From Bacillota bacterium (GTDB lineage: Bacteria > Bacillota > Clostridia > Christensenellales > SZUA-584): a stretch of 64,000 bases of DNA. The translations under genes were made by a program, and so were the position numbers. Below are positions 1 through 9,049 of this stretch, piece by piece (position 1 is the first letter of the stretch; every line of letters begins with the position of its first letter). The DNA is taken from the NCBI GenBank assembly GCA_023412005.1, contig JAEYOE010000033.1:1-64000 (forward strand), written 5' to 3'. The notes below the pieces were generated by a model, which was not told the origin of the DNA, ran no database searches, and saw only the letters and a program-made list of their open reading frames with translations.

Positions 1-60
1 TGGTGACCCTCCTTTTGATTTTACTTCTGCGGCTGCTAGACCGCTTTCAGTATATCAAAA
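1..60 (-). promoter_or_regulatory. 5' leader and ribosome site of a leftward gene outside the window
   Basis: On the minus strand positions 16 to 7 read AAAAGGAGGG, a strong Shine-Dalgarno sequence, followed by seven bases up to the window edge. This is the right spacing for a start codon just beyond base 1. A possible promoter (TGGACA, 15 bases, TATACT) lies in the same stretch, around 50-75. The gene itself is not visible, so its identity is unknown. Confidence 0.35.
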
Positions 61-93
61 GGAGTTTTTTGTCCATAGCTAAAGCCTTTTGGA

Positions 94-114
94 ACCCCCG
101 GCATTACCGGGGGT
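94..114. other. GC-rich hairpin, possible terminator
   Basis: An 8-bp perfect inverted repeat (ACCCCCGG / CCGGGGGT) with a 5-base loop, followed on the plus strand by ATTCTTT. It separates the leftward gene outside the window from ppdK. The poor T-tract makes its role as a terminator uncertain. Confidence 0.35.
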
Positions 115-128
115 ATTCTTTAGACAAG

Positions 129-156
129 AAAAAGGCGGAGCATATGCCCCGCCTTG
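129..156 (-). terminator. Rho-independent terminator of ppdK
   Basis: On the minus strand, about 25 bases after the ppdK stop codon, an inverted repeat with arms AAGGCGG / CCGCCTT extended by GC pairs is followed by TTTTTCTTG. The position and T-tract fit an intrinsic terminator for ppdK. Confidence 0.75.
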
Positions 157-178
157 ATGGTGTTTAGATTCAATTCAC

Positions 179-2803
179 TTATTTTGCTTCGATGGCCGCA
201 TGAGCCGCCGCAAGCCGTGCGATCGGCACACGGAACGGTGAGCACGATACATACTGCAGGCCGATTTCGTGGCAGAATTTGACCGAGCTGGGCTCGCCGC
301 CATGTTCGCCGCAGATACCGAGCTTGATGTTCGGGCGGGTTTTTCTGCCGAGCTCAGCAGCCATCTTCATCAGCTTGCCAACGCCCTTCTGATCAACCTT
401 CGCGAACGGATCGGATTCGTATATCTTCTTGCTGTAATAATCGTCGAGGAACTTGCCCGCGTCATCACGCGAGAAGCCGAATGTCATCTGGGTTAAGTCG
501 TTGGTGCCGAACGAGAAGAATTCCGCTTCCTCCGCGATTTCGTCGGCTGTCAGCGCCGCGCGCGGTACCTCTATCATCGTGCCGACCATGTAGTCGATCT
601 TCACGCCTTTTTCACAGATAACCTCTTCGCATGTCTTGACGACAACGTCCTTCACATATTTGAGCTCTTTGATTTCGCCGACCAGCGGAATCATGATCTC
701 GGGCTTGATTTTCTTGCCTGTTTCCTGAGCCACTTCGATAGCGGCTTCCATGATGGCACGCGCCTGCATCTCGGCGATTTCCGGATATGTGACGGCCAAA
801 CGGCAGCCTCTGTGCCCGAGCATCGGGTTAAACTCATGCAGGTTCGAGATTGTCAACAGCAGCTCTTCCACCGGAATAATCATTTCCTTGGCGAGCTTTT
901 TGATGTCGCCATCATCTGTGGGCAGGAACTCATGCAGCGGCGGATCCAGCAGGCGGATGGTAACAGGCAGCTCGCCCATTGCCTCGTAAATGCCCTTGAA
1001 ATCCTTCTTTTGCATGGGCAGCAGCTTATTAAGCGCACGCACACGCTGATCCACTGTTTTTGAAACGATCATTTCACGCACAGCGGGAAGTCTGGCCTCG
1101 TCAAAGAACATGTGCTCGGTGCGGCAAAGGCCAATGCCTTCTGCGCCGAAACGGATGGCCTGAATCGCGTCGTTAGGTGTGTCCGCATTGGTTCTTACTT
1201 TGAGCGTTCTCACTTCGTCAGCCCATTCCATAATGGTTCCAAAGTCGCCGGTCAGCTCGGCTTCGAGCGTTGCAACCTGCTCGCCGTAAACCATACCTGT
1301 GGAACCGTCGAGCGAAATGTAATCGCCTTCTTTATACACAACACCGGCCACTGTCATCGTCTTCGCGCTTTCGGAGATCATGATCTCGCCGCAGCCCGAT
1401 ACGCAGCAGGTGCCCATGCCTCTGGCAACCACAGCCGCGTGAGACGTCATGCCGCCTCTGGCCGTCAGTATGCCCTTGGATGCGTACATGCCTTCGATAT
1501 CCTCCGGCGATGTCTCAAGACGAACAAGCACAACAGCGTTGCCCGCTTCTGCAGCTTCCTTGGCTTCTTCAGCGGTAAAGTAAATCTTTCCGCAAGCAGC
1601 GCCCGGAGATGCCGCAAGACCCTTGGCAATCGCTTTGGCGTTTTTAATGGCTTTGGGGTCGAAGGTGGGGTGCAGCAAAGCATCGAGCTGCTTCGGATCC
1701 ACTTTCAACAGTGCTTCCTGCTTTGTCAGCTTGCCTTCCGCCACCAGGTCCACGGCAATTTTCAGTGCCGCCGCAGCGGTACGCTTGCCGTTTCTGGTCT
1801 GCAGCATGTAAAGCTTGCCCTTCTCAATGGTAAACTCCATGTCCTGCATGTCTCTGTAATGGTCTTCCAGCGTCTGCGCGATTTTTGTGAATTGCGTATA
1901 TACGTCCGGCATCGTGTCGTTGAGCTCCGAAATGGCTTTCGGGGTGCGGATACCGGCCACAACGTCTTCGCCCTGAGCGTTCATCAGGAATTCGCCGTAC
2001 AGCTTCTTTTCGCCGGTGGACGGGTTGCGGGTGAAGGCCACGCCTGTACCCGAATCGTCGCCCATGTTGCCAAACACCATCGCCTGCACGTTAACGGCTG
2101 TGCCCCAGTCGCCCGGGATGTCGTTCATGCGGCGGTACACAATGGCGCGCGGGTTGTCCCATGAACGGAACACCGCTTTGATGGATTCCATCAGCTGAAC
2201 CTTGGGTTCCTGCGGGAACTCGCTGCCCATCTCTTTCAAATACAGTGCTTTGTATTTTTTCACAACGGTCTTCAAGTTTTCTGCTGTCAAATCCGTATCC
2301 TGCTTCGCACCGTTTTCTTCTTTAACTTCGTCGAGAATCTCTTCGAATTTTGCTTTGGCAACGTTCATCACAACGTCCGAGAACATCTGGATGAAACGTC
2401 TGTAGCTGTCATACGCAAAACGCTCGTTCTGCGTCAGCTTGGCAAGGCCTTCCACGGCCACATCATTAAGGCCAAGATTTAAAATTGTGTCCATCATGCC
2501 CGGCATGGATGCTCTTGCACCCGAACGAACGGACACGAGAAGCGGGTTAACGGGATCACCGAATTTCTTCTGGTTGATCTCCTCCATTTTAACCATACCA
2601 TCATTAATCTGCTCGACGATGTCGTCTGCGACTGTCTTGCAGTCTTCATAGTAACGGGTGCACGCTTCCGTTGAGACTGTGAAGCCCTGAGGAACCGGCA
2701 ACCCAAGCCCCGTCATCTCTGCCAGATTGGCGCCTTTACCACCCAAGAGATTTTTCATTGAGGCATTGCCTTCGCTAAAAAGATACACATACTTTTTTGA
2801 CAT
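179..2803 (-). CDS. ppdK: Pyruvate, phosphate dikinase
   Basis: An 874-residue protein that interconverts pyruvate, ATP and phosphate with phosphoenolpyruvate, AMP and pyrophosphate. The length is that of full bacterial PPDK. All parts are visible: the N-terminal nucleotide-binding region (GGKGANLAEM near residue 22), the central phosphohistidine domain with the swivelling-histidine motif GGMTSHAAVVARGMG near residue 455, and the C-terminal PEP/pyruvate TIM barrel ending with GICGEHGGEP and its active-site cysteine region. The ATG is preceded by AAGGAGA at good spacing. It is a single-gene unit with its own promoter and terminator. In anaerobic clostridia the enzyme links glycolysis or gluconeogenesis with pyrophosphate. 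Nothing is truncated and the assignment is secure. Confidence 0.97.
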   Translation of the reverse strand: MSKKYVYLFSEGNASMKNLLGGKGANLAEMTGLGLPVPQGFTVSTEACTRYYEDCKTVADDIVEQINDGMVKMEEINQKKFGDPVNPLLVSVRSGARASMPGMMDTILNLGLNDVAVEGLAKLTQNERFAYDSYRRFIQMFSDVVMNVAKAKFEEILDEVKEENGAKQDTDLTAENLKTVVKKYKALYLKEMGSEFPQEPKVQLMESIKAVFRSWDNPRAIVYRRMNDIPGDWGTAVNVQAMVFGNMGDDSGTGVAFTRNPSTGEKKLYGEFLMNAQGEDVVAGIRTPKAISELNDTMPDVYTQFTKIAQTLEDHYRDMQDMEFTIEKGKLYMLQTRNGKRTAAAALKIAVDLVAEGKLTKQEALLKVDPKQLDALLHPTFDPKAIKNAKAIAKGLAASPGAACGKIYFTAEEAKEAAEAGNAVVLVRLETSPEDIEGMYASKGILTARGGMTSHAAVVARGMGTCCVSGCGEIMISESAKTMTVAGVVYKEGDYISLDGSTGMVYGEQVATLEAELTGDFGTIMEWADEVRTLKVRTNADTPNDAIQAIRFGAEGIGLCRTEHMFFDEARLPAVREMIVSKTVDQRVRALNKLLPMQKKDFKGIYEAMGELPVTIRLLDPPLHEFLPTDDGDIKKLAKEMIIPVEELLLTISNLHEFNPMLGHRGCRLAVTYPEIAEMQARAIMEAAIEVAQETGKKIKPEIMIPLVGEIKELKYVKDVVVKTCEEVICEKGVKIDYMVGTMIEVPRAALTADEIAEEAEFFSFGTNDLTQMTFGFSRDDAGKFLDDYYSKKIYESDPFAKVDQKGVGKLMKMAAELGRKTRPNIKLGICGEHGGEPSSVKFCHEIGLQYVSCSPFRVPIARLAAAHAAIEAK

Positions 2804-2863
2804 CTACACTTCTCCTTCACCTTTTTTGTGGCTTTACAAGCCTGTCAAAATTCCAGCCAGAAA

Positions 2864-2892
2864 ATTATACATCATTTGCATTTTAAGCACAA
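2864..2892 (-). promoter_or_regulatory. Sigma-A type promoter of ppdK
   Basis: On the minus strand TTGTGC (2892-2887) and TATAAT (2869-2864) are separated by exactly 17 bases, about 60 bases upstream of the ppdK start codon. Confidence 0.65.
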
Positions 2893-2968
2893 CATCAATT
2901 ATGCATAAACTTTGCGTTATCCATTCTTTTAACCATAGAGTAATGAAAGACTATGCAAACTATAGGTA

Positions 2969-2998
2969 TTGACATTTGCTTTTCCCAGCCGCTAGAAT
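2969..2998 (+). promoter_or_regulatory. Sigma-A type promoter of the metallo-beta-lactamase gene
   Basis: TTGACA (2969-2974), an 18-base spacer and TAGAAT (2993-2998) lie about 30 bases upstream of the downstream start codon. The ppdK promoter fires in the opposite direction from the same intergenic region. Confidence 0.7.
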
Positions 2999-3028
2999 TA
3001 ATGATATCATTGAAACGAGGTGCTTTCT

Positions 3029-3946
3029 TTGCCGAACAAACGCACAGCTTCCAAGAACCGTCAGCTTAATCGAGTGCTGTTCTTACTGACCCTCATTTTG
3101 GCAGTTTGTTTTGCTCTTTATATATCTTTTTTCGCCGACGCGTCGGACACAGCACAAGCCCCTGCTGCCTCGAATGAAGCTGCCGGAACAGAAATGAGCG
3201 TTATGGTTATTGATGTGGGGCAAGCAGACAGTATTCTGATTGCATTCGGCTCAGACGATGTGATGCTGATTGATGCGGGCGAGCAAAAGGATGCGGCCGC
3301 CATCAAAGAAGAGCTTGATGAGCGCGGCATCACACAAATTGATGTGCTGGTCGCCACGCACCCTCATGCCGACCACATCGGCGGCATGAAGCAAATTATA
3401 GACAGTTACGAAGTTGGCAGCGTGTACATGCCGGATATGACAAGTGATTCAAAAACATACCGCGAATTGAAAGCCGCGATTAAAGAACGCGGCATACCGC
3501 TGACCATTGCCTTTGCCGGTGAAACATTCAATCTTGGGCCCGCAGCCTGCACAATTGTATCGCCGGATAAAAATGCCGATATCGACGCAAACAACGAAAG
3601 CGTTATGCTGATGATTGACTATATTGACACCGAGTTCTTGTTTACCGGCGATGCCGAAAAACGGGCGGAGGAAGAGGCTATGGAAGCGGGATACTTTATT
3701 GATGCCGATGTGTTAAAAGTGGGGCATCATGGGTCTCACACCGGTACATCAGAGGAATTTCTCAAAGCGGTCTCCCCCGATTTTGCTGTAATCAGCTGCG
3801 GTAAAGATAACGACTATGGCCATCCGCACAAGGAAACGCTTAAGCTTCTTGACAAATACGGCATTGATACACTGCGCACCGATATTTCCGGCGATATATT
3901 GTTTGTGTCGGACGGGTATACTTTGAAAACCGCTTTTGGTGATTAA
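3029..3946 (+). CDS. ComEC/Rec2-like metallo-beta-lactamase fold hydrolase, membrane-anchored
   Basis: A 305-residue protein with one N-terminal membrane helix (about residues 15-34) that places the rest outside the cell, followed by a metallo-beta-lactamase domain. The metal motif THPHADHIGG (His111, His113, Asp115, His116) and a later VGHHGSHTGTS are those of the soluble hydrolase domain of ComEC. The polytopic ComEC channel domain is absent. Such stand-alone proteins are widespread in clostridia; the substrate is unproven but may be DNA or a phosphodiester. I chose the TTG at 3029 because AACGAGG ends eight bases upstream; a GTG at 3020 overlaps that site. The gene is monocistronic and convergent with the aroE-like gene. 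Confidence 0.8.
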   Translation: MPNKRTASKNRQLNRVLFLLTLILAVCFALYISFFADASDTAQAPAASNEAAGTEMSVMVIDVGQADSILIAFGSDDVMLIDAGEQKDAAAIKEELDERGITQIDVLVATHPHADHIGGMKQIIDSYEVGSVYMPDMTSDSKTYRELKAAIKERGIPLTIAFAGETFNLGPAACTIVSPDKNADIDANNESVMLMIDYIDTEFLFTGDAEKRAEEEAMEAGYFIDADVLKVGHHGSHTGTSEEFLKAVSPDFAVISCGKDNDYGHPHKETLKLLDKYGIDTLRTDISGDILFVSDGYTLKTAFGD

Positions 3947-3965
3947 CGAAGGCATCAGCACAAAT

Positions 3966-4802
3966 TTACTGCTGATAGTATGCCATCACTTTGCGGTGAG
4001 CGTTTTCTATGGCGCTGCGCTCCATCTGCTGCCCGAGCCAAATATTCACCGACATGACGGCCTGAAAGAAAAGCATATCAAGGCCGTTCTTTGTTTTGGC
4101 ACCGAAGCTCTGCGCCTTTTTCAAAAATTCCGTCGGCACATACGACGTATCGTAAGCCAGCTCGAAGCTTTCGTAAGTATGTGGGTGGATGGATACCTCG
4201 GAAGCGTTGCCCGCAATATCCACTCTGGCGGTGTTGAACGCGGCGTAAAATTTATCTTCGTCAGATAAGCCTTTTATGGTCTTAATCCTGTTTCTGTGAT
4301 ATCTCTTTTTCAGGCTTTCCATCAGCTCTGCCGCGTGCACCTCGCTGCGCGACAGCAACGTTAAAAAAGCGCCTTTATCCAGCAACACACTGGCGACCGC
4401 GCGCGCAACGCCGCCCGCCCCAATGAGCAGCACATCCTTATCGTGCAGATCACCCGCAAAACCGATCAGGCTTCTCATGAAACCGTCAATCTCCGTATTG
4501 TAGCCGATAAGCTGCTCGCCGCGCACCGCAATCGTGTTGGCCGTCCCCGCCTTTTTGGCTGATAAATCGATTTTATCCAGATGCGGCATGATATCAAGCC
4601 GATACGGAGCGGTTGTGTTAAACCCGGCAAACTCGGCACGCAGTATCGGCAGCGCGGATAAAAACTTGTTTTTATCCGGAACGGGGAAAGGAAAATAGAC
4701 GGCGTTTGATTTAATTTCGTCAAAAATCGTATTGTATATGTGCGGTGAATATGAATGCGAAATATTTTCGCCGACCAGACAGAAACTTAAAAAATCATGC
4801 AT
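3966..4802 (-). CDS. Shikimate dehydrogenase-like protein with substituted catalytic pair
   Basis: A 278-residue protein with the two-domain AroE fold: an N-terminal substrate domain (GENISHSYSPHIYN), an NADP Rossmann domain (LLIGAGGVARAVASVL near residue 120), and the C-terminal GLDMLFFQAV motif. AroE normally carries a catalytic Lys in NVTxPxK and Asp in NTDxxGF. Here the aligned segments are NTTAPYR (Arg68) and NTEIDGF (Glu104), so both catalytic residues differ. It may be a diverged shikimate dehydrogenase or a paralogue acting on another substrate. The ATG at 4802 follows GGTGA at five bases; a GTG at 4811 is an alternative start. No other shikimate-pathway gene is nearby. Confidence 0.75.
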   Translation of the reverse strand: MHDFLSFCLVGENISHSYSPHIYNTIFDEIKSNAVYFPFPVPDKNKFLSALPILRAEFAGFNTTAPYRLDIMPHLDKIDLSAKKAGTANTIAVRGEQLIGYNTEIDGFMRSLIGFAGDLHDKDVLLIGAGGVARAVASVLLDKGAFLTLLSRSEVHAAELMESLKKRYHRNRIKTIKGLSDEDKFYAAFNTARVDIAGNASEVSIHPHTYESFELAYDTSYVPTEFLKKAQSFGAKTKNGLDMLFFQAVMSVNIWLGQQMERSAIENAHRKVMAYYQQ

Positions 4803-5002
4803 CTGTTTCACCCGTTTCTCATATGTACTGTCATAATTGTATTTTTAATATAATAACATATATCTTTTAAAAGAAAACGAGTTTTTCTCGCTTGTTTTGA
4901 TTTTTTTAATAAGTAAAAGCGGCGGTTTTGTCAATCAGCCAATTTTATACATGTGATAGCGGCGGCATCTTTGGGGCAATATAATGAGCGGAGGTGACGG
5001 TA

Positions 5003-5128
5003 ATGAAAAACAGAAAAGCGCGAAAAATGCGAACGACTCAAAGCACAAATGACATCATGAACAGCGAAAACAAATCGATGAAGCGCAACGAATGCGAAAG
5101 CTGCCAAAGCAATAGCACCGATCTGTGA
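5003..5128 (+). CDS. Small hydrophilic protein (41 aa), function unknown
   Basis: The ATG at 5003 is preceded by GGAGGTGA six bases upstream, an almost ideal ribosome site. It opens a 41-codon frame ending TGA at 5128. The product is basic at the N-terminus (MKNRKARKMR), rich in Asn, Ser and Lys, and has a CESC pair near the C-terminus. It has no signal peptide or membrane segment. A bidirectional terminator follows about 55 bases later. I do not recognise the family. The strong ribosome site and terminator suggest that it is a real gene. Confidence 0.55.
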   Translation: MKNRKARKMRTTQSTNDIMNSENKSMKRNECESCQSNSTDL

Positions 5129-5182
5129 CGCGCCGTATTATCTGACGCTCCGACCCCAAAATTAAAAAATTCGGGGACAAAA

Positions 5183-5217
5183 AAAGCAGCCGGGATTTTT
5201 GCACCGACTGCTTTTTT
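5183..5217. terminator. Bidirectional intrinsic terminator
   Basis: Arms AAAGCAGCCGGG and CCGACTGCTTT, with a loop of about ten bases, are flanked by A-runs on one side and T-runs on the other. The element can terminate the small plus-strand gene and the minus-strand htrA gene. Confidence 0.75.
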
Positions 5218-5233
5218 GTTAGCATTGTGGAGA

Positions 5234-6619
5234 TTATTCCATATTGTTAAGATCACCGATGGTGACTTCAGCCTTGTATTCCTCTCCGCCGCGCCACACG
5301 GTCAGCACCGTTTTTTCATTGATGGCATGACTCTTCAGCAACGTTGTCAGCGCTTCCACCGAATCCACCGCCGTGCCGTCGATCGCGGTGATGATATCGC
5401 CGGCCTGCAGGCCTGCCTTGGCCGCCGGGCCTTTCTCCGTCACATTCGCCACTGTTACCCCTTTGGGCGAACCGACCGGGTTCATTTGATTGGTTTCGTC
5501 AACGAAGCAGGAAATGCCGATGCCGGGGCGCTGAACGCTGCCTGATGTGATCAGCTGCTCAATGATCGGTTTTGCGTGGTTGATCGGAATCGCAAACCCG
5601 ATACCCTCCGTGCCGATCGGCACACCGTAATCATCATATCCCGCCATATACGTTTTGAGCGTGTTAATGCCGATGACTTGACCCTTCATGTTAACAAGTG
5701 CGCCGCCGCTGTTGCCCGGATTAATCGCCGCATCGGTCTGCACGTATTCCTGACTGTATCCGTTCGTTGAGATCTCGCGCTTAAGAGCACTCACGATACC
5801 CGATGTTACACTGCCTGCCAGCTTTTCTCCGAGCGGGTTACCGATGGCCACCACCGTTTCGCCAACCTCCAACACATCCGAATCGCCGAGCGCTGCGGAA
5901 GTCAGCCCGCTCGCTTCAATTTTGATCACCGCAAGATCCGTCGTCTTGTCTCTGCCGACAACGGTGGCTGCATATTCTTTTCCGTCGTGCAGCATCACCT
6001 TCACGGCATCGGCCCCCTCCACCACATGGTTGTTCGTGGCGATATAGCCGTCCTGCGTCACGATGATGCCCGTACCGTAGCCGCTTTGCTCCTGCGTTGC
6101 GCCCTGCTGGCCCAGCATGGGTTGATTGACACTGACCGCAATGCCTACAATGGACGGGCTCACTTGCTTGGCAATCTGCACAATCGGGCTCGTTGTTGTT
6201 GGGTCGATATCAGGGGCATCACCGCCGATTTGCGGCGCCTCGGCCGTATTTGCGCTGCCTTCCGAGGGCAAAGCGGGTTCACTCTGCTGCGGCAGCATGG
6301 CGAGGCCGCCCGGCCGTCCACCCATGATATTGCCCATGTTCGGCGCAACAAGGAAAGTGCCCGCAGCCACACCACCAACCAAACACAAAACGATAAACAG
6401 GGCAATCAGAGCTCCCTTTGACTTCTTAGGTTTGACCGGCTTGTTGACAGGCGCTCCCGTGTAAACGGGCTGCTGCCAAGTCTGTCCCCAGTTTTGATTT
6501 GGCTGTCCGTAATACCCGTATCCTGTTGGTGCTGCAGGCGGCTGCTCAAAACCGCGTTTCTCTTCATCCCAGCCCTGGGGGGTCTCTTCACCGCCCTGGG
6601 GTTTTGATTCATCATTCAT
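5234..6619 (-). CDS. htrA: HtrA/DegP-family membrane-anchored serine protease
   Basis: A 461-residue protein. Residues 1-65 form a cytoplasmic Pro/Gln/Gly-rich tail, and residues 69-92 are one membrane helix. The extracellular trypsin-like domain has the triad His198 (TNNHVV), Asp228 (TTDLAVIK) and Ser304 (GNSGGALV), and a C-terminal PDZ domain covers about 360-455 (GLQAGDIITAIDG). The layout matches Gram-positive HtrA/HtrB/YycK-type surface quality-control proteases. AGGAGG lies eight bases before the ATG. It is 91 bases downstream of the kinase gene, in one line with the response regulator, which suggests control by that two-component system, as in CssRS- or CiaRH-linked htrA genes. Confidence 0.93.
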   Translation of the reverse strand: MNDESKPQGGEETPQGWDEEKRGFEQPPAAPTGYGYYGQPNQNWGQTWQQPVYTGAPVNKPVKPKKSKGALIALFIVLCLVGGVAAGTFLVAPNMGNIMGGRPGGLAMLPQQSEPALPSEGSANTAEAPQIGGDAPDIDPTTTSPIVQIAKQVSPSIVGIAVSVNQPMLGQQGATQEQSGYGTGIIVTQDGYIATNNHVVEGADAVKVMLHDGKEYAATVVGRDKTTDLAVIKIEASGLTSAALGDSDVLEVGETVVAIGNPLGEKLAGSVTSGIVSALKREISTNGYSQEYVQTDAAINPGNSGGALVNMKGQVIGINTLKTYMAGYDDYGVPIGTEGIGFAIPINHAKPIIEQLITSGSVQRPGIGISCFVDETNQMNPVGSPKGVTVANVTEKGPAAKAGLQAGDIITAIDGTAVDSVEALTTLLKSHAINEKTVLTVWRGGEEYKAEVTIGDLNNME

Positions 6620-6710
6620 TTTGATAACCTCCTAGGAACATTATTGCTGTATGGATGTTATTATATACACCGCTTTTTTAACAAAGTGCAAACAAGCGGT
6701 GAACAATACG

Positions 6711-8147
6711 TTACTTTATTTCCCTGCCTTCAAAGGTCCGTGTCAACGAAAACGTAAACGTTGTTCCCCTGCCCGGTACCGACTGCAGCGTGATCTTTTC
6801 GCCATGCTGGGAGATGATGCGCTTGACGATAGAAAGGCCGATGCCCGTACCCGGCTTGCTTTGGCTGTGCGACTTATCCACCTTGAAGAAGCGTTCAAAA
6901 ACATATGGCTGATCTTCCACCGGTATGCCTTCGCCGGTATCCGCAATGCTCACAAACACCTTATTACCGGCTACTTGCGTCCAAACCTTCAGTTCCCCGC
7001 CGGGCGGCGTGAATTTAACGGCGTTATCGATCAAGTTGGTGATCACCTGTGAAATACGGTCTTCATCTGCCCAGACGAAAAGCTTGCTTTCGCCCAGCTG
7101 AATGTTCACCTCGATCTGTTTTTCTTCAATGCGCTGCTCAAAGGTTAACACACTGCGCCGAATCAGCTCACAGATATCAAATTCGCTGTATTCAATCGGG
7201 AACTTGCCGGATTCAATTTTTGCGAGGCTCAGCAAATCGGTGATCAGCGCATTCATGCGCTTTGTTTCACCCAGCACAATCTGCAGGTATTTGTCCCGAT
7301 CCTCTTCCTCGATGGCACGATCCAGCATGCCCTGAATAAAGCCCTGCACCGAGGCCAGCGGCGTTCTCAGCTCATGCGAAACGTTGGCTACAAACGAATT
7401 GCGCAGGCTGTCCTGCATTTTTAGTTCCTCAGCCATTTTGTTGAACGATTCCGCGAGCTCGCCGATCTCGTCCTGCGTTTTGGGCTTGACGCGCCAGTCA
7501 AAGTTCCCGCGGGAAAGCTCACCCGCCGCGTATGAAATATCCCTGATGGGGCGGACGATATACCTCGACAGAACAAACACGAGTATCGCCGCAAACGCCA
7601 CGGAAATGAGCAGCGGAACGAAAACCTGCATGAAAAGCGCATTAATGCCGCTGCCGACATCCTTAACCGCTTTATGCGTCACGATGGCCCCAATGATGGT
7701 GTCGCCAATCTTCCATGGAATCTCCACCGTCATGACCGCATCTTTAAAGGAACTAGTCACCTTGGGCGTATACCTGATAATTATATCTTGCATGGCGTTG
7801 GATGAATAATTGAAGGTCTCGGAATTCGTTACGTTAATGGTGCTCTGTCCTTGTGGGTCGGCAACGTAATAAAAACCGCCGAACGGATCCAGCAGCCATA
7901 TCACCGTATGATCGGCGGCGGCCTTATCCTGCAGTTGTTTTTCAAACTCCTCTATTGTGATTTCATTGTAGTATAATTTCGTGTACCAGTCGTTAATGAT
8001 TTGCGCATTGTATTCCATCACGTCCATCTGCGAATTAAAAAACTGGCTTTTCAGCGTCTCAAAAAAGATGCCCCCAAGCAGCGCAAACGCGATGAATATA
8101 ATCAGCAGATAAACGACAAGCATACGGCCAAACAATGATTTAGACAT
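6711..8147 (-). CDS. Membrane sensor histidine kinase
   Basis: A 478-residue kinase of the EnvZ/WalK type. It has a membrane helix at about 9-29, an extracellular sensor of about 140 residues, a second helix at about 170-195, a HAMP linker, a HisKA domain with the phospho-accepting His258 in SHELRTPLASVQG, and an ATPase domain with the N-box DNAVKF and the G-boxes DTGEGIP and GTGIGLS. The start codon shares one base with the stop codon of the response regulator, so the two are translationally coupled. The signal is unknown; the htrA gene downstream suggests envelope or secretion stress. Confidence 0.93.
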   Translation of the reverse strand: MSKSLFGRMLVVYLLIIFIAFALLGGIFFETLKSQFFNSQMDVMEYNAQIINDWYTKLYYNEITIEEFEKQLQDKAAADHTVIWLLDPFGGFYYVADPQGQSTINVTNSETFNYSSNAMQDIIIRYTPKVTSSFKDAVMTVEIPWKIGDTIIGAIVTHKAVKDVGSGINALFMQVFVPLLISVAFAAILVFVLSRYIVRPIRDISYAAGELSRGNFDWRVKPKTQDEIGELAESFNKMAEELKMQDSLRNSFVANVSHELRTPLASVQGFIQGMLDRAIEEEDRDKYLQIVLGETKRMNALITDLLSLAKIESGKFPIEYSEFDICELIRRSVLTFEQRIEEKQIEVNIQLGESKLFVWADEDRISQVITNLIDNAVKFTPPGGELKVWTQVAGNKVFVSIADTGEGIPVEDQPYVFERFFKVDKSHSQSKPGTGIGLSIVKRIISQHGEKITLQSVPGRGTTFTFSLTRTFEGREIK

Positions 8148-8827
8148 TATCTGACCTCAAACTTATAACCGACGCCCCAGACCGTCTTGATTTCCCAGTT
8201 TTCGCCCTGATCATAGAGCTTTTTGCGCAGACGCTTGATATGCACGTCCACCGTGCGCGAATCGCCGAAGAACTCAAAATCCCACACCTGCTGCAGCAGC
8301 TGCTCGCGCGTGTACACCTTGTTCGGGTGCGAGGCGAGGAAAAACAGCAGCTCGATTTCCTTGGGCGGCATTTCCACCACCGCGCCCTTATAGTTTACGG
8401 TATAGTTGGATATATCGATCATAAGACCTTCGTATGTGATCTGTTTGTTTTCTTCCTCTTGCATACCCGCACGCCGCGTGACCGCCTTAACGCGGGCAAT
8501 AAACTCTTTGGGGTCGAAGGGCTTTACGATATAATCGTCTGCGCCGAGCTCCAAACCGAGCACCTTATCGAATGTCTCGCCCTTGGCGGTGAGCATGATG
8601 ACCGGCACCGTGCTGGATTTTCGAATCGCCTTTAAAACTTCCCAGCCGTCTTTGCGCGGCATCATGATATCGAGCACCACAAGCGCGGGTGTGCTGCGTT
8701 CAAAAGCATCGATACCCGCCTGCCCATCGTAAGCCAAAGTGACTTTAAAGTCTTCCTTTTGCAGATAGAGCTTGATGACCTCGCATATGTTCTTGTCATC
8801 GTCAACAACCAGTATTTCCTTCGACAT
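8147..8827 (-). CDS. OmpR/PhoB-family response regulator
   Basis: A 226-residue regulator. The receiver domain carries the acidic pair DDD near residue 10, the phospho-accepting Asp53 (VVLDIMMP) and the TAKGE and KPFDPKE elements. A C-terminal winged helix (YTREQLLQQVWDFEFFGDSRTVDVHIKRLRKKL) binds DNA. I chose the ATG at 8827 because GAGGTGAG stands just upstream; a GTG nine bases earlier overlaps that ribosome site. It is the first gene of the regulator-kinase-htrA unit. Confidence 0.94.
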   Translation of the reverse strand: MSKEILVVDDDKNICEVIKLYLQKEDFKVTLAYDGQAGIDAFERSTPALVVLDIMMPRKDGWEVLKAIRKSSTVPVIMLTAKGETFDKVLGLELGADDYIVKPFDPKEFIARVKAVTRRAGMQEEENKQITYEGLMIDISNYTVNYKGAVVEMPPKEIELLFFLASHPNKVYTREQLLQQVWDFEFFGDSRTVDVHIKRLRKKLYDQGENWEIKTVWGVGYKFEVR

Positions 8828-8902
8828 AGTTCTCACCTCATTCGTATAATCAAACGGTATAACAGCTTATTATGTTGTTTCAGAGATAAAGCCTCCTCCG
8901 AA

Positions 8903-8963
8903 TGTCATGCTGAGGAGTGGAACGACGTAAGCATCCCATGGCATATCGCTTCAAACATGGGAT
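8903..8963. repeat. Dispersed palindromic repeat, short copy
   Basis: The segment starts TCATGCTGAGGAGTGGAACG and contains inverted arms ATCCCATG (8933-8940) and CATGGGAT (8956-8963). It resembles one end of the longer element at 9050. No gene is seen in the 8828-9289 gap. Confidence 0.5.
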
Positions 8964-9049
8964 TTAGCACAACTACGTAATTAACTCCTATCACTCACTC
9001 AAAATCATTATGCGCTACCGCACCTTAATGAACAAAAGCTGCGGTAGCG

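Noticed and set aside
1112..2164. Open frame of 350 codons on the plus strand inside ppdK
   Set aside because: Antisense shadow of a strongly conserved, complete ppdK; no ribosome site and a Cys/His/Arg-rich product without family features.
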